Below, in pieces: positions 6,444 to 6,878 of a stretch of DNA of 6,878 nucleotides. Both the position numbers and the translations under genes were made by a program. The first letter of the stretch is position 1, and every line of letters begins with the position of its first letter. This DNA comes from Actinobacteria bacterium UBA4719. GTDB lineage: Bacteria; Actinomycetota; Actinomycetes; Actinomycetales; Dermatophilaceae. The stretch covers positions 45,332-52,209 of the forward strand of contig DHJN01000132.1 of assembly GCA_002404345.1 (NCBI GenBank). Direction: 5' to 3'. The notes under the pieces are model-generated. The model searched no databases and had not been told where the DNA came from. It worked only from the letters and a program-made list of their open reading frames with translations.

Positions 6444-6677
6444 ATGAACGAGGCTCGTGTAGACATCTTGGACGCGGTCACCGATGAGGTCGTCAACCAC
6501 TGTTATGGACCTACTGTGGAGGGCCGTTGCTCGCGCGCAGGCCGGGACGGAATCGTCCTCTGCAACGGGTGCCGGGTCGCTGCGCCCGGCTCAGGACCGG
6601 AGTACTGGCTTCTCCGGGTTCCGCCGGCATCTCGACACTGCCCTAGGGCGTGGAACCTCGAGGTACTCGGCTACTGA
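6444..6677 (+). CDS. Hypothetical 77-aa cysteine-rich protein
   Basis: I do not recognise this protein. It starts at ATG 6444, with AGGGAG (6431-6436) 7 nt upstream and a -10 box before that, and ends 24 nt before the CoA-transferase. It has five cysteines (20, 29, 40, 43, 66); Cys40-x2-Cys43 within LCNGCRV, together with Cys20 and Cys29, could be a metal-binding knuckle, but spacing does not match a family I know. There is no signal peptide or membrane helix. By my count 55 of 77 sense codons end in G or C, clearly lower than I see in the adjoining genes, so it may be recently acquired, fast-evolving, or not a real gene. If it is not coding, the whole 384-bp stretch 6318-6701 is a regulatory/leader region with two small hairpins (6545-6558 and 6571-6590). 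Confidence 0.45.
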   Translation: MNEARVDILDAVTDEVVNHCYGPTVEGRCSRAGRDGIVLCNGCRVAAPGSGPEYWLLRVPPASRHCPRAWNLEVLGY

Positions 6678-6701
6678 AGGCACGCCGCCCGGAGGAGAGC
6701 C

Positions 6702-6878
6702 ATGCGGCTCCTGGAAGGCCTGACCGTCGTCTCGATCGAGCAGGCCGTGGCAGCCCCGTTCGCCACCCGTCAGCTAGCCGACCTGGGCGCCCGGGTCATC
6801 AAGGTGGAGCGCCCCGGCCCGGGCGACTTCGCCCGCGACTATGACGAGACGGTCCAGGGGATGTCCTCGCACTTCGTC
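6702..6878 (+). CDS. CaiB/BaiF family III CoA-transferase, N-terminal part (runs off right edge)
   Basis: The first 59 codons are present: [20 protein letters not shown], then [28 protein letters not shown] and ending in SSHFV. This is the characteristic N-terminus of family III CoA-transferases (CaiB/BaiF), with the family-typical (A/G)[12 protein letters not shown](D/R)VIKVE(R/P)PGxGD segment (residues 18-41). Members move CoA between organic acids, or racemise 2-methylacyl-CoA in the related racemases. The catalytic aspartate, near residue 170 in the family, lies outside the window, so activity and substrate cannot be judged. ATG 6702 has GGAGG (6691-6695) 6 nt upstream. It follows the acyl-CoA dehydrogenase/HSD10 pair, fitting CoA activation of the acid to be oxidised, but may be transcribed from its own upstream promoter. 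Confidence 0.93.
   Translation, partial: MRLLEGLTVVSIEQAVAAPFATRQLADLGARVIKVERPGPGDFARDYDETVQGMSSHFV

Overview
The window is high-GC DNA with strong G/C bias at third codon positions. It carries an actinobacterial-type groEL with tandem CIRCE operators, a DUF3263 gene, an actinobacterial-style uracil-DNA glycosylase (GQDPYP motif), and several start codons that lack a Shine-Dalgarno sequence but sit 6-7 nt behind a TANNNT box. This points to Actinomycetota. A Micrococcales/Intrasporangiaceae-like origin is my guess from protein similarity recalled from memory, not from any search.

Left part (1-2326, all minus strand). The N-terminal 132 codons of a stand-alone groEL run off the left edge. 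Its 203-bp upstream region (399-601) holds a good RBS, two overlapping perfect palindromes and two CIRCE operators for the HrcA repressor. Upstream of it are a 99-aa DUF3263 protein and a 453-aa group II PLP-dependent decarboxylase, in the same direction and with no clear terminator between them and groEL.

Middle (2327-4314). A 42-bp divergent spacer separates the decarboxylase from ung on the plus strand. Both genes look leaderless, and their -10 boxes lie 17 bp apart on opposite strands. After ung comes a short tandem 14-bp repeat that includes the ung stop codon. Converging on it is a minus-strand pair: a divergent short-chain dehydrogenase/reductase (SDR) followed, with a 4-nt GTGA overlap, by a shortened DUF421/YetF-type membrane protein that appears to have lost its central region.

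Right part (4378-6878, plus strand). An acyl-CoA dehydrogenase (apparently leaderless) and an HSD10-like 3-hydroxyacyl-CoA dehydrogenase form a beta-oxidation pair. A 126-bp regulatory stretch follows, with a hairpin, two CCTGTACGGT direct repeats and a TACAAT -10 box. It precedes an unrecognised 77-aa cysteine-rich ORF and the N-terminal 59 codons of a CaiB/BaiF family III CoA-transferase that leaves the window. Together these genes suggest CoA-activated oxidation of a short or branched acyl substrate. The substrate cannot be decided from this window.

I see no CRISPR array, transposase, prophage, tRNA/rRNA or recognisable defence system. The most unusual items are the shortened DUF421 protein, the symmetric divergent leaderless promoters, the tandem repeat at the ung stop, and the regulated Cys-rich small ORF ahead of the CoA-transferase.
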